A stretch of DNA of 64,000 nucleotides from Deltaproteobacteria bacterium (GTDB taxonomy: Bacteria; JADJOY01), in NCBI GenBank assembly GCA_016713535.1, contig JADJOY010000007.1, positions 124,001 through 188,000 on the forward strand. The letters are read 5' to 3'. A program made the translations under genes and the position numbers. Below, in pieces: positions 62,942 through 64,000 of this stretch. Numbering within the stretch: position 1 is the first letter of the stretch; each line of letters begins with the position of its first letter. Below the pieces are notes generated by a model. That model was not told the DNA's origin. It saw only the letters and a list, made by a program, of their open reading frames with translations, and did not search any database.

Positions 62942-63859
62942 TCAGCCGGAGGTCAGCGTGTCGATGGCCTCGATCGGCGCCGGCTCGCCGCGCGCCGCGA
63001 ACGCCAGCACCACCGGCCCCGCGAGCGAGAGCGCGACGCCGATGCCACGGTGGGCGTCGAAGCGCTCGCCGAACACCCACGCCGCCGCGATCATCGGCAC
63101 CACCGTGGTGACCCCGGTGCAGATCGGCGTGATCAGCGCCACCCGCCCGTGGGCGAAGGCCGCCTGCACGAACACCGTGCCGAGCACCACCCACAAGAGC
63201 ACCGCGTAGAGCGGCGCGCTCGTGACCACGTGGAGCCACGACGCGAACGAGCTCAGGTCGAGATGTCCGAGCGCCTCGCCGGCGTGCCACGTCATGACCT
63301 TCATGTAGAGGTTCTGGAGCCCGAACGCGAGCCCGGCCGCGAGCGCGAGCATGAACTCGGCGCTCACCGCGCCGCGCCGCTCACCGCGCCCGAGCTGTGT
63401 GCCCACGATCAACGCCACCGCGAGCGCGGTCAGCCCGGCGAGCGGCCCGAACGCCGGCCGCACCGAGGTGCTCTCGAGCGGCGACATCGACACCACCACC
63501 GCACCCGCGATCCCGATCGCCACGCCGAGCCACTCGCGGCGCCCGAGGCGCTCGCCGAAGAGCCCGACACCGATCGCCATGGCCCACAGGTTGCTGGTGT
63601 TGAAGAGCGGCTGGACCAGGCTCAGGTCTCCATTGGCCATGGCCTGGACCTGGACCAGGCCGCCGACCACGCCGAGGCCCATGCCGAGAAGCCACACCCA
63701 GTTGCCGAGCAAGGCGCGCACCACCGCTCGCCACCGATGCAGCAGCGTCGCGAAGCCGATGTCGGGAAAGTCGGACGCCACTCCGTGTTTCTGGAGGGTG
63801 AAGCCCACTCCGATCATCGCCGCCGAAGCGAGCGCCAAACCGACCGCGTTCCCCGCCAA
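62942..63859 (-). CDS. DMT-superfamily (EamA/NIPA-like) transporter
   Basis: 305 residues, about nine or ten hydrophobic helices. It begins AGNAVGLALASAAMIGVGFT followed by LQKHGVA, continues WVWLLGMGLGVVGGLVQVQA, PLFNTSNLWAMAIGVGLFGE and WLGVAIGIAGAVVVSM, and has a second EamA-like repeat (LITPICTGVTTVVPMIAA; WVFGERFDAHRGIGVALSLA). The LQKHGVA and PLFNTSNLW segments resemble NIPA-type magnesium carriers within the DMT superfamily; substrate unproven. TTG start at 63859, chosen for GAGGGGAA upstream. The 141 bp to the right edge show no further gene. Confidence 0.86.
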   Translation of the reverse strand: MAGNAVGLALASAAMIGVGFTLQKHGVASDFPDIGFATLLHRWRAVVRALLGNWVWLLGMGLGVVGGLVQVQAMANGDLSLVQPLFNTSNLWAMAIGVGLFGERLGRREWLGVAIGIAGAVVVSMSPLESTSVRPAFGPLAGLTALAVALIVGTQLGRGERRGAVSAEFMLALAAGLAFGLQNLYMKVMTWHAGEALGHLDLSSFASWLHVVTSAPLYAVLLWVVLGTVFVQAAFAHGRVALITPICTGVTTVVPMIAAAWVFGERFDAHRGIGVALSLAGPVVLAFAARGEPAPIEAIDTLTSG

Positions 63860-64000
63860 CGTGCTTCCCCTCGATCCCGGCACCGGCCGGCGGTGAGCTC
63901 GCGGCGCGCATCCTCCCCCGCGCCGCGCACCACGATACCCGCGCGGGGGCGGCGCTGGCACGCGCACCCCGGCAGGGGCCAGCGGCCCGGAACCCGTGGG

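Overview
The window is very GC-rich and densely coded on both strands, with many 4-bp ATGA/GTGA gene overlaps, several lipobox lipoproteins and an ABC-2 polysaccharide exporter. Together with Bpt, TreS-maltokinase, a luciferase-like monooxygenase, acyl-CoA and SCP2 proteins, this suggests a GC-rich Gram-negative environmental bacterium of the former deltaproteobacterial type (Myxococcota- or Binatota-like). That placement is an inference from gene content. No rRNA or tRNA gene was recognised.

Layout. 0-6.2 kb: trehalose/alpha-glucan block (trehalose-phosphatase at the left edge, 4-alpha-glucanotransferase, trehalose synthase fused to maltokinase). 6.4-24.4 kb: mixed housekeeping and accessory genes (exported PD40-type propeller protein, glycosyltransferase, flavin monooxygenase, sulfotransferase, MaoC/SDR pair, serB operon, polytopic membrane protein, an ilvD with an internal in-frame deletion, SGNH lipoprotein with a 26-glycine tract). 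24.9-30.1 kb: a one-directional run orn-like, psd, cupin, FG-GAP protein, bpt, SDR. 30.4-32.4 kb: lipoprotein plus alpha/beta hydrolase.

32.9-49.8 kb is the most distinctive region. Three paralogous secreted proteins and a 12-bladed NHL protein share a C-terminal module of three IPT/TIG-like units ending in a conserved NPPFIP motif. Between them lies a frameshifted methyltransferase with an exact 25-residue coiled-coil repeat. Next come a Wzt-type ATPase and a GT4 on the plus strand, facing a DUF2892 protein, a GT2 and the Wzm-type permease on the minus strand. The ATPase and both glycosyltransferases carry what looks like the same GWY-RW module. I read this as a surface-polysaccharide synthesis/export locus linked to a family of exported adhesin-like proteins.

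49.9-64 kb: acyl-CoA ligase; a three-gene operon (luciferase-like monooxygenase, epimerase-SCP2 fusion, ferritin-like protein) divergent from a TetR regulator that appears to share an operator with it; a methyltransferase; a DoxX-like protein; an alpha/beta-hydrolase lipoprotein; an aldo/keto reductase; a UbiB/ABC1 kinase with an RHH/zinc-ribbon regulator behind a palindromic operator; and a DMT transporter.

Two families of dispersed structured repeats lie mainly at convergent gene junctions. One is a hairpin with a fixed CTTCGT loop and changing stems (six copies). The other is a mosaic element with conserved TTC and GTGAA loops (about six copies). At one junction a gene has lost its stop codon inside such repeats and is translated through them.
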